Source: Bacteroidota bacterium (lineage in GTDB: Bacteria; Bacteroidota; Bacteroidia; Cytophagales; Cyclobacteriaceae). From it: a stretch of 64,000 nucleotides of DNA. Positions 53,534 to 61,690 of this stretch are shown here, piece by piece. Under the pieces are notes generated by a model. That model had not been told where the DNA came from. It did no database searches and saw only the letters and a program-made list of their open reading frames with translations. The stretch spans positions 1 to 64,000 of the forward strand of contig JAFEAL010000009.1 in NCBI GenBank assembly GCA_018266435.1, in the 5' to 3' direction. Numbering within the stretch: the stretch's first letter is position 1; each line of letters opens with the position of its first letter. The position numbers were made by a program, and so were the translations under genes.

Positions 53534-55084
53534 ATGGACGTTCGCTCACAAATAGCCATGGTCTTTCATCTGGATAAATGCATCGGGTGCCATACTTGTT
53601 CCATTGCGTGCAAAAACATCTGGACCGATCGTAAAGGAGCAGAATACATGTGGTGGAACAACGTAGAGACCAAACCCGGCACGGGCTATCCTACTAAATG
53701 GGAAGATCAGGATATTTACAAAGGAGGATGGGAAAAGAAAAATGGCAGCATCCACCTGAAAGGGGCCGGCAAAAGACGCGGGCTGGTCAATATCTTTTAC
53801 AATCCTAATCTTCCGGTCATTGATGATTACTACGAACCTTTTACGTATAAATACCTTGACCTGATTGAATCTCCCGAAGGAGATGATCAGCCAACTGCCC
53901 GCCCTGTTTCATTAATAACAGGAAAACCAATCGACATCAAAATGGGGCCTAACTGGGACGATGATTTGGGCGGTACGCCCGACTACGCCCGTCATGACCC
54001 CAACATGAAAAATATTTCACCTGAAGAACAGGAGGTAATGTTTCAATTAGAGAAAATGGCGTTCTTCTATCTTCCCAGGATTTGTAATCATTGTTTGAAC
54101 CCGGCTTGTGTAGCTTCTTGCCCTTCCGGAGCGATTTATAAACGAGGTGAAGATGGCGTGGTGCTCATCAACCAGGAAGTGTGCCGCGCCTGGAGAATGT
54201 GTGTAACCGCCTGTCCGTATAAAAAATCGTATTACAACTGGTACACCGGCAAGTCAGAGAAATGCATTCTGTGTTACCCTCGCATTGAAGCCGGCCTGGC
54301 TCCCGCCTGCATGCACTCCTGTGTGGGTAGAATCCGGTATTTGGGGGTACTGTTGTACGATTCCTCAAAAATTGAGGAGGCAGCAAGTTCAGATGAAAAG
54401 GATTTAATAAAAAACCAATTAAACATCATTCTCGATCCCTTCGATGAAAAAGTGATTGAAGCCGCTAAGAAGAATGGCGTAGCCGATTCTACCATTCATG
54501 CTGCACAATTTTCTCCGGTGTACAAGTTTGTAAAACAATGGGGACTCGCCTTGCCCTTGCATCCGGAATTTCGTACCCTGCCCATGTTATTTTATGTTCC
54601 ACCGTTGCTGCCGGTAATGGCCACCGTTAAAAAAGTAGACCACAAAGAGCAACTGGAAAAAGTAAGTCCGGTTGCAAAAAAATGGAATGACAACTGGCTT
54701 TACGATACCAGCACGAAAGAACTGTGGGGAACACTCGATCAGATACGCTTCCCGTTAAAATACATTGCCAACTTACTTAGCGCAGGCGATGAAGATGTCA
54801 TTAAAGACAAGTGGAAAAAACTGATGGCCGTACGCATTCATCGCAGAAGAGTTACTGTTGGAGATGTGAGCCATGAAAAAGCTGAAAAAGTTTTGAAAGA
54901 GGCCGGCCTTACCGCTGAAACTGCCGATGCCATTTATGCACTCACCTCGCTTCCAAAGTTTGAAGAACGCTTTGTCATTCCGGCAGCACACCGCGAGCAA
55001 GCCATTGAAATGATGGATTTTACCGGTGATACCAAGGGCGAAACCGGTTTTGGTATTAAATCAAAAGTAAAGCGAGGCCTCTGA
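53534..55084 (+). CDS. narH: Respiratory nitrate reductase beta subunit
   Basis: A 516-residue ferredoxin-like electron-transfer subunit. Four Cys groups are visible: CIGCHTCSIACKNIW, CNHCLNPACVASCP, CRAWRMCVTACP and CILCYPRIEAGLAPACMHSC. The Trp in CRAWRMC replaces one cysteine, giving the [3Fe-4S] cluster as in known NarH. It relays electrons from NarI haems to NarG on the cytoplasmic side. Confidence 0.97.
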   Translation: MDVRSQIAMVFHLDKCIGCHTCSIACKNIWTDRKGAEYMWWNNVETKPGTGYPTKWEDQDIYKGGWEKKNGSIHLKGAGKRRGLVNIFYNPNLPVIDDYYEPFTYKYLDLIESPEGDDQPTARPVSLITGKPIDIKMGPNWDDDLGGTPDYARHDPNMKNISPEEQEVMFQLEKMAFFYLPRICNHCLNPACVASCPSGAIYKRGEDGVVLINQEVCRAWRMCVTACPYKKSYYNWYTGKSEKCILCYPRIEAGLAPACMHSCVGRIRYLGVLLYDSSKIEEAASSDEKDLIKNQLNIILDPFDEKVIEAAKKNGVADSTIHAAQFSPVYKFVKQWGLALPLHPEFRTLPMLFYVPPLLPVMATVKKVDHKEQLEKVSPVAKKWNDNWLYDTSTKELWGTLDQIRFPLKYIANLLSAGDEDVIKDKWKKLMAVRIHRRRVTVGDVSHEKAEKVLKEAGLTAETADAIYALTSLPKFEERFVIPAAHREQAIEMMDFTGDTKGETGFGIKSKVKRGL

Positions 55085-55119
55085 CCTAAACATGAAATAA
55101 TGAGCTTAAAAAAATAGTT

Positions 55120-55869
55120 ATGAAAAGCGCACCCGGTACTACTGAAAAAACAACCTCCTCCCTTCAGCCTTTGATGAATTATAATTTGATGGCTGATTTA
55201 TTTATGTATCCTGAACATGAGGATTACAAAAAAAAGGTAAAGGCGCTTCACGCCTATCTTCTAAACGAACATACTGAATCTGCTGAAGCCTTAAAAAATT
55301 TTGTTGAGTTTACCGAAGCTTCTTCCATCGTAGAAATTCAGGAACTCTTTCTGCGCTCGTTCGACATCCAAGCCATCACTACGCTGGACATTGGTTTTAT
55401 CTTATTCGGTGAAGATTATAAGCGTGGAAAATTACTGGTGCATTTGAACGAAGAACATAATAAAGCAGGCAATACTTGTGAAACCGAACTGTCCGATCAT
55501 TTGCCCAACCTGTTGCGCCTGATTTACAAAATGCCGGATGAGATTATGCGAAATGAAATTGCCACACTCTTGGTTTTGCCGGCTGTTGTAAAAATGATCA
55601 GCGAATTTTCAGTTGAAAAAATAGAAAAAAAAGATGAGGTCTATAAAAAGCACCAGAAAGTGATCTTAGATTATTCACAAAACTACCGCACAGCTTACCA
55701 AAGTTGCCTCCAGGCACTATTCTTAGTTCTGAAAAAAGATTTTGGTTACGAGTGCACCCCGGAAGCAGAAAATAAAACAAACGCACAAGCTGATCCCAAC
55801 CATCATGAAAACACCTCGATAAAAGATTTTAGCCTCAACATTGAAACTGAAATGCTTACTGAAAAATAA
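55120..55869 (+). CDS. narJ: Nitrate reductase assembly chaperone
   Basis: A 249-residue all-helical TorD/NarJ-type chaperone. LMADLFMYPEHEDYKKKVKAL at the N-terminus and LFLRSFDIQAITTLDIGFILFGEDYKRGKLLVHL in the middle match NarJ. It holds apo-NarG for Mo-cofactor insertion and is not part of the final enzyme. The C-terminal ~30 residues are polar and variable. Confidence 0.93.
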   Translation: MKSAPGTTEKTTSSLQPLMNYNLMADLFMYPEHEDYKKKVKALHAYLLNEHTESAEALKNFVEFTEASSIVEIQELFLRSFDIQAITTLDIGFILFGEDYKRGKLLVHLNEEHNKAGNTCETELSDHLPNLLRLIYKMPDEIMRNEIATLLVLPAVVKMISEFSVEKIEKKDEVYKKHQKVILDYSQNYRTAYQSCLQALFLVLKKDFGYECTPEAENKTNAQADPNHHENTSIKDFSLNIETEMLTEK

Positions 55870-55896
55870 ACTCAAACACCCGTAAAATACACTGCC

Positions 55897-56625
55897 ATGG
55901 ATTACTTAGACAGCTTTATCCTGATCGGCTTACCCTACACAGCTTTAGCATTATTCGTGATCGGAACCATTTACCGTTACACAAACAGAAAATTTCAGTT
56001 TTCCTCACTCTCGTCAGAATTTCTTGAAGGAAGAAAACTGTTTTATGGTTCTGTTCCGTTTCACTGGGGAATTTTATTTGTCTTTTGCGGACACCTGACA
56101 GCATTCTTAATTCCCAGTACGGTATTGACTTGGAACAGCCAACCGGCCCGGCTGATGACCCTGGAAATATCCGCTTTCATCTTTGCCATAAGCATGCTGA
56201 TAGGTCTGATAAATTTGGTCATCAGAAGATATACTACTTCACGGTTAAGTCCGGTAACCAATAAGATGGATTTAGTAATCTATGTATTGCTGATCCTTCA
56301 AACAGTGGCCGGGCTTTGGATCGCTTATAATTTCAGGTGGGGTTCTTCCTGGTTCTCAACATTGCTTACGCCTTACCTATATTCCATCTTCAAACTACAG
56401 CCAGATACTGCCGCGGTTGTTCTTCTGCCCTGGTCAGTAAAACTTCACATTGCCACCGCTTTTATCATTATTGCCATCATTCCTTTTTCACGGTTAGTGC
56501 ACTTGTTGGTGCTTCCGCTCAACTACCTGTGGCGACCTTACCAGCAGGTAATGTGGTATTGGGATAAAAATAAAGTTCGCAGTTCTAAGACACCGTGGTC
56601 ATTGCAGCGCCCAAAAAACACATAG
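55897..56625 (+). CDS. narI: Respiratory nitrate reductase gamma subunit (cytochrome b)
   Basis: A 242-residue inner-membrane protein with five helices. The four haem b ligands fit the NarI pattern: FHWGILFVFCGH (two His ten residues apart) in helix 2 and KLHIATAFIIIAIIPFSRLVH (two His 18 apart) in helix 5. It oxidises menaquinol at the periplasmic side and passes electrons to NarH. The next frame overlaps its last codons. Confidence 0.95.
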   Translation: MDYLDSFILIGLPYTALALFVIGTIYRYTNRKFQFSSLSSEFLEGRKLFYGSVPFHWGILFVFCGHLTAFLIPSTVLTWNSQPARLMTLEISAFIFAISMLIGLINLVIRRYTTSRLSPVTNKMDLVIYVLLILQTVAGLWIAYNFRWGSSWFSTLLTPYLYSIFKLQPDTAAVVLLPWSVKLHIATAFIIIAIIPFSRLVHLLVLPLNYLWRPYQQVMWYWDKNKVRSSKTPWSLQRPKNT

Positions 56626-57071
56626 CCTTGTTTCTGAATATTGTAACCGATGACGAGTTGCTAACCAGTCAAATAGTAAAAACCATTTTACTGTTGATCA
56701 TTGGAGGCTCTATGGGTTACAATTTGTTCCGGGTAGTACGTGCCGATACACGAAACAAAAAAATCATCATACTGTTGCTGCTCTTTCTTCTTTCTGCCTG
56801 TATGATTTTTGTATCGCGACAATACCGGGTAGAAGCTGCAATGCTCAAAAATCCGCGGTACGTGCAGGGCACCACCATTGGTTATTGCAGTGTTTTTGCC
56901 GAAGGACAGGGGATTGAATTTGAATATAAAATTAACGGAGTTACCTACCGATGCTGCAACACATTTCATCCGGTTTCCAAAGAGAGCCTTGTAGTTCCGG
57001 GAGGGAAATATAAAGTCAGGTATGCTGAGTCTTATCCCAATGAAGGAAGAATGATGTTTAAAAAAAATTGA
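56595..57071 (+). CDS. Unknown membrane protein between narI and narK
   Basis: Up to 158 residues. Two hydrophobic segments (about 26-43 and 54-73) lead to a periplasmic-looking domain with a CSVF and a CC pair (YRCCNTF) and a C-terminal VVPGGKYKVRYAESYPNEG typical of small beta folds. No family recognised. The frame opens at GTG (31 bp into narI); a TTG at 56628 would avoid the overlap. Position within the nar cluster suggests a related role but proves nothing. Confidence 0.6.
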   Translation: MVIAAPKKHIALFLNIVTDDELLTSQIVKTILLLIIGGSMGYNLFRVVRADTRNKKIIILLLLFLLSACMIFVSRQYRVEAAMLKNPRYVQGTTIGYCSVFAEGQGIEFEYKINGVTYRCCNTFHPVSKESLVVPGGKYKVRYAESYPNEGRMMFKKN

Positions 57072-57154
57072 ATTTCTACACTGAAAAATTATAAAAAGGC
57101 TTCTATCAAAGGATACGCATTACACTAACCGATGATTCATCAAACAGCCGTGCT

Positions 57155-58711
57155 ATGGTACAACGACCGACTACATCGCCCCACCGGATCCTGTTTTTAA
57201 GTACACTGGCCTTCACCGTATGTTTTGCTGCATGGATGATCAACGGGGTATTGGTCACGTTTCTGGTAAATAATGGTGTATTCAAATGGAACTCTTTAGA
57301 AATCGGATGGCTGCTGGGAGTGCCGGTATTAATCGGATCGGTCATGCGTTTACCGGTAGGGATGCTCACCGACAAATTTGGAGGAAAATGGGTGATGACA
57401 GCCATTTTACTTATCAGCGCCATTCCCCTGTATTTTTTATCCACCGCAACTAGTTATGGTACGTTTCTGTTATTAAGTTTTGGATTTGGAATTGCGGGAA
57501 GCGCGTTTGCCGCAGGTGTAGCCTACACTTCGTTATGGTATCCTAAAGAAAAACAAGGCACGGCTCTGGGCATATTCGGAGCTGGAAATATTGGAGCCGC
57601 TCTGACTACGTTATTGGCACCAAATATTTTAAATTCACTCACACACAACAATACCAATCTTGATGCCTGGAGAAACTTACCCCAATTGTATTCGGCTTTA
57701 CTTGTCGTGGTTGCTGTTTTATTTTTAGTATTTGCCCAAAACAAAAAGCCATCAGAAATAAAATCATTCTCACAAAGGCTGGCCCCATTAAAGCAAGCCC
57801 GGGTGTGGAGGTTTGGCTTGTATTATTTTGTAGTGTTCGGAAGTTTTATAGCCCTCACGCAATGGCTCATTCCCTACTATGTCAATGTTTACTCCATGTC
57901 CATTGTTACTGCGGGTTTCATGACTACCGCATTCAACCTTCCGTCAGGTATTGTTAGAATTGCAGGTGGAGTTCTGTCTGACAAAGTCGGAGCAAGAACA
58001 GTTCTGTATTGGGTGTTTGGCACCTGCCTCGTGTGTTTAATATTGTTAATACCCCCGCGCGTAGAAATACGAACTCCCGGTCAGGGCATTATGGCAACCA
58101 AAAGCGGAATCATAACAGTTGTTTCTGACAGCCTCATTGTCGTGCAATCAGGGATACCCGAAGAAGGAAAAATTATTTTTCCTCTTTACACTAAAGGAAA
58201 GGGAGTTGACCATGTCAGCATCCGTTTTGGTATGCACCACGATAGTGAAGGGTTTTTATTTCTTCCCACTGCGCTATCGTGGCAGGAGCCTGTAGTAAAA
58301 GAAGGAGACAACGTGAGCAAAGGACAATTAATTGCCAAGGGGATAACGTTAATTTATTTTCAGGCTAACAAATGGATTTTTTCAGGACTAGTGTTTATTG
58401 TGGGTATCATGTTTGGCATTGGCAGTGCGGCCGTGTTTAAGCACATCTCAACGTATTACCCAAAAGATATTGGTACGGTGGGCGGCATCGTTGGGGTGTT
58501 GGGCGGTCTCGGTGGTTTTTTTGATCCTATTCTGTTTGGTTATCTGCTAACAATAACCGGGGTATGGACTACCTGCTGGGTATTTTTGGCCATCATCACG
58601 CTCATCAGTGTAACCTTCATGCGTTTGGCCATTGCTTATACAAAAGTGGGCGTGTTCTCTGTTCCAAAAGAAACTATTGAACAAAATAAAATGATAAATC
58701 CTGACAGGTGA
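57155..58711 (+). CDS. narK: NarK-type nitrate/nitrite transporter with inserted domain
   Basis: A 518-residue MFS protein of the NarK family with 12 predicted helices. Typical signatures are LPVGMLTDKFGGKW, GFGIAGSAFAAGVAYTSLWYPKEKQGTALGIFGAGNIGAA and LPSGIVRIAGGVLSDKVG. It is about 60-100 residues longer than common NarKs because residues ~302-405 form an extra soluble segment between helices 9 and 10, on the periplasmic side by MFS topology. The insert has VVKEGDNVSKGQLIAKG, like half of a lipoyl/biotinyl-type hybrid-motif fold, with no clear modifiable lysine. Confidence 0.9.
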   Translation: MVQRPTTSPHRILFLSTLAFTVCFAAWMINGVLVTFLVNNGVFKWNSLEIGWLLGVPVLIGSVMRLPVGMLTDKFGGKWVMTAILLISAIPLYFLSTATSYGTFLLLSFGFGIAGSAFAAGVAYTSLWYPKEKQGTALGIFGAGNIGAALTTLLAPNILNSLTHNNTNLDAWRNLPQLYSALLVVVAVLFLVFAQNKKPSEIKSFSQRLAPLKQARVWRFGLYYFVVFGSFIALTQWLIPYYVNVYSMSIVTAGFMTTAFNLPSGIVRIAGGVLSDKVGARTVLYWVFGTCLVCLILLIPPRVEIRTPGQGIMATKSGIITVVSDSLIVVQSGIPEEGKIIFPLYTKGKGVDHVSIRFGMHHDSEGFLFLPTALSWQEPVVKEGDNVSKGQLIAKGITLIYFQANKWIFSGLVFIVGIMFGIGSAAVFKHISTYYPKDIGTVGGIVGVLGGLGGFFDPILFGYLLTITGVWTTCWVFLAIITLISVTFMRLAIAYTKVGVFSVPKETIEQNKMINPDR

Positions 58712-58768
58712 ACAAACGTATTAGCTCTGAACTTGACAAACAGAAAGACAGGTCAAACTAATTTTTTA

Positions 58769-59857
58769 ATGAACTCCCCTAATCCATATCAAAATATTTT
58801 TCTAAGCCGGATAAAAGAGATGATCAAAACTCATCCACCGGTTTATTTTGGTTTGGTCATGTCAACCGGCATTATTTCTATTGCGGCTCACTTGCTGGGA
58901 AATTTTATCCTGGGTGAGGTGTTATTTTGGCTGAATCTAGTAGCCTATCTTTTTTTATGGGTATTGAATCTGATTCGTTTGTTTTTTTACACATATTATT
59001 TTCTTGACGATATCCACAGCCACCAGCGAGGCCCCGGATTTTTTACCGCTATTGCGGGAACTTGCATTTTAGGCAGTCAGTTTATCATCATTCGCGAAGA
59101 CTACATCACCGCTACTTTTTTATGGGTTATCGGGGTTATCCTTTGGGTTGTAATTACCTATATCATTTTCACCACACTTACCATTAAAGAAAAAAAGCCA
59201 CCGCTGAGCGAGGGAATTACAGGTGCTTGGCTGCTGGCTGTAGTTTCTACCCAGTCCATCGCAGTATTAACAACCCTGATTGCCTCGCACTGGGATCAGC
59301 CTTACAAATTAGAGGCTAATTTTTTTGCATTGTCCATGTGGCTATGGGGTGGTATGCTTTATATCTGGATGATCTCGCTGATTTTTTACCGGTATACCTT
59401 TTTTAAATTTTCACCGGGCGACCTTGCTCCACCTTATTGGATTAATATGGGGGCCATGGCTATCTCTGCACTGGCCGGTTCGTTACTGATCATCAATGTA
59501 GATCATGCTCCCTTTTTACTTTCGTTGCTGCCGTTCTTAAAAGGATTTACTGTTTTTTATTGGGCAACCGGCACGTGGTGGATACCGATGTTGGTGATTC
59601 TTGCCGTGTGGCGTCATGCCTACAAAAAATTTCCGCTTACGTATGATCCACAATATTGGGGAGCAGTGTTTCCATTAGGTATGTACACCGTAGCCACATT
59701 ACGAATGGCTCATGCCTTATCGCTGGATTTTCTGCTGCCACTGCCCCATTATTTTATTTATGTCGCCTTGTGTGCCTGGGCAATCACGTTTGCAGGCATG
59801 TTGCGCAGTTTAATTTTATTATTCATTACACATGAAAAAAAAGTAGAAGCCGATTAA
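58769..59857 (+). CDS. TDT/SLAC1-type anion channel or transporter
   Basis: A 362-residue protein with ten hydrophobic segments of the tellurite-resistance/dicarboxylate transporter (TDT) family, which includes TehA and the plant SLAC1 channels. PPVYFGLVMSTGIISIAAHL at the N-terminus and WWIPMLVILAVWRH plus YDPQYWGAVFPLGMYTVATLRMA near the end are family-typical. Plant SLAC1 conducts nitrate, so a nitrate or nitrite path is plausible next to narK. The ATG at 58769 is used; the frame could begin at a TTG at 58733. Confidence 0.85.
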   Translation: MNSPNPYQNIFLSRIKEMIKTHPPVYFGLVMSTGIISIAAHLLGNFILGEVLFWLNLVAYLFLWVLNLIRLFFYTYYFLDDIHSHQRGPGFFTAIAGTCILGSQFIIIREDYITATFLWVIGVILWVVITYIIFTTLTIKEKKPPLSEGITGAWLLAVVSTQSIAVLTTLIASHWDQPYKLEANFFALSMWLWGGMLYIWMISLIFYRYTFFKFSPGDLAPPYWINMGAMAISALAGSLLIINVDHAPFLLSLLPFLKGFTVFYWATGTWWIPMLVILAVWRHAYKKFPLTYDPQYWGAVFPLGMYTVATLRMAHALSLDFLLPLPHYFIYVALCAWAITFAGMLRSLILLFITHEKKVEAD

Positions 59858-59969
59858 GTTTCATAAGAAAATGATTTTTCATCATTACAAATATGATCTC
59901 TGTCATGGTTAAGGTTACACTGAATTTTTATATTACACCTGAAGAAATTTTGATTAACTCCAACTTGCA
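59858..59969. promoter_or_regulatory. Gap with two dyad sites before the hemerythrin gene
   Basis: AATGAT-TTTTC-ATCATT (59870-59886) and TGATCTCTGTCA (59894-59905, a TGA-N6-TCA Crp/Fnr-like dyad). No clear -7 box. A separate regulated start for the hemerythrin gene is possible. Confidence 0.35.
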
Positions 59970-60668
59970 ATGAACAATATTTTTAAAAACCCCGAAACCT
60001 CAAAAACAGACTATATCAAAAGGTTTGTTGAGAAAGACGAAGGTAATGACCCGATCTACTCGCCAATGGCACCCCCCAATGCCTACACACCACCAGCCAT
60101 GGAGTCGGTTACTTATAAAGAGTTACATCCGGCATTACAGCATTTTATGGATGAACACAAAGTCACGCTGAAAAAATTAGAAGAACTGGAAGTGGTCTTA
60201 ATTGAAATACGAAAAGAAGGAATTAACAAAGAAAGAAACAGCAAGCTGGGCGAGTTTTTTGAGTTTCTCGACAACAATATTGTTGGGCATAACCTGAAAG
60301 AAGAACGAGTGTTGTTTCCGTTCATCCACGACCGTATGATTGATAATGGAGAGCATGGCACAGGAACCATCCCCGACACAGCCGTAGACATGCTGGAAAA
60401 CGATCACATCAAAATAATGGAACTGGCCACCTTAACATTTAGCCTGATGGGCATAGCCTCACGCCTTACTGACCCTGTATCTTATGCGTTGCTCATTGAT
60501 ACTGCCCTGGAACAAGGATTATCTTTGGTGGAATTATTGCGCCTGCATATTTTCAGAGAAGACCACGTGGTATTTCCATTGGCCCATAAATACTTAACCC
60601 CGAATGATTGGAATGAGATCACCGGTAAGATGAAAAGATATTTTTCAATTAAATTACCCGAAGAATAA
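59970..60668 (+). CDS. Hemerythrin domain-containing protein
   Basis: A 232-residue soluble protein. After a 50-residue polar lead, two helix pairs hold hemerythrin-style ligands: HFMDEHK, GHNLKEERVLFPFIHD, ENDHIKIM and LRLHIFREDHVVFP, enough His/Glu for a di-iron centre. Related proteins (YtfE/RIC, DnrN) repair iron-sulfur damage or handle NO, which suits a nitrate-reduction locus. A simple oxygen- or iron-binding role is the alternative. Confidence 0.82.
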   Translation: MNNIFKNPETSKTDYIKRFVEKDEGNDPIYSPMAPPNAYTPPAMESVTYKELHPALQHFMDEHKVTLKKLEELEVVLIEIRKEGINKERNSKLGEFFEFLDNNIVGHNLKEERVLFPFIHDRMIDNGEHGTGTIPDTAVDMLENDHIKIMELATLTFSLMGIASRLTDPVSYALLIDTALEQGLSLVELLRLHIFREDHVVFPLAHKYLTPNDWNEITGKMKRYFSIKLPEE

Positions 60669-60691
60669 CAACCGGAACAAGGAAAACCGCC

Positions 60692-61675
60692 ATGCTGAAA
60701 GATACATTCAACCGGGATCATCATTACCTGCGAATCTCACTGACCGACAAATGCAACCTGCGCTGCAGCTATTGCAACCCGGTGGATTTACCCAAAGGAT
60801 ATTTTGCCCACTCCAATAAAATGTCAGTTGACGAAATAGATACCATTGCCGGAACATTTGTGCAACTGGGCATAAAAAAAATCAGGCTGACCGGTGGAGA
60901 ACCCCTGGTACGGAAGGATGCCAAAGAAATCATCAGACGATTATCAAAATACCCGGTTGAACTTGCCATAACTACTAATGGCGTATTCGTTCATGAGTTT
61001 ATCGAAGTCTTTCAGCAGGCGGGTTTACAGTCAGTAAATGTAAGCCTCGATTCGCTCAAGAAAGATACCAATACCCTCATCACCGGCCGTGATGAATTTG
61101 ACCGGGTTATTCAAAACATTGGCCTTCTGTTAAAAAATAATTTCCGGGTAAAAATAAATACGGTAGTCATAAAGGGTGTAAACGAACATGAACTACCCCA
61201 TTTTGTAGAATGGACCAAACATGAGCCTGTGCATGTTCGCTTTATTGAGTTTATGCCATTTACCGGAAATCAATGGAGCCGTGAAAAAGTATTTTCACAC
61301 GATGAAATGTTGCAGCTGATTGCTAAACAATATGCTTTCATCAATCTGCCCAACAAAAAACATGATACCGATAAAAAATATGCCGTAGCGGGGCACCAAG
61401 GTACGTTTGCCATTATCAGCACCATGAGTCGCCCGTTTTGCAGTGGATGCAATCGCCTGCGATTAACCACCGATGGCAAAATGAAAAATTGTCTTTTTTC
61501 AAAATCGGAAGTAGATATTCTGAGTGCACTACGCAGTGGGTCAGACATTGTTCCGTTAATAAAGCAATGTGTGTGGAGTAAAGACGAAATGTTGGGTGGC
61601 CAGTTTTCAACTGCCTATGAAAAACTCGACAGTTCAAAAATAAACAACCGGAGTATGATCAATATCGGAGGATGA
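60692..61675 (+). CDS. moaA: GTP 3',8-cyclase (molybdenum cofactor)
   Basis: A 327-residue radical SAM enzyme for the first step of molybdopterin synthesis. The SAM cluster motif CNLRCSYC (about 18-25), LTGGEPLVRKD, and the second cluster FCSGCNRLRLTTDGKMKNC are present, and the chain ends in the Gly-Gly that catalysis needs. Placed with moeA behind the nitrate reductase genes, it serves the NarG cofactor. moaC, moaD/E and mogA are not in the window. Confidence 0.96.
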   Translation: MLKDTFNRDHHYLRISLTDKCNLRCSYCNPVDLPKGYFAHSNKMSVDEIDTIAGTFVQLGIKKIRLTGGEPLVRKDAKEIIRRLSKYPVELAITTNGVFVHEFIEVFQQAGLQSVNVSLDSLKKDTNTLITGRDEFDRVIQNIGLLLKNNFRVKINTVVIKGVNEHELPHFVEWTKHEPVHVRFIEFMPFTGNQWSREKVFSHDEMLQLIAKQYAFINLPNKKHDTDKKYAVAGHQGTFAIISTMSRPFCSGCNRLRLTTDGKMKNCLFSKSEVDILSALRSGSDIVPLIKQCVWSKDEMLGGQFSTAYEKLDSSKINNRSMINIGG

Positions 61676-61690
61676 AGAATACCTGTATTT

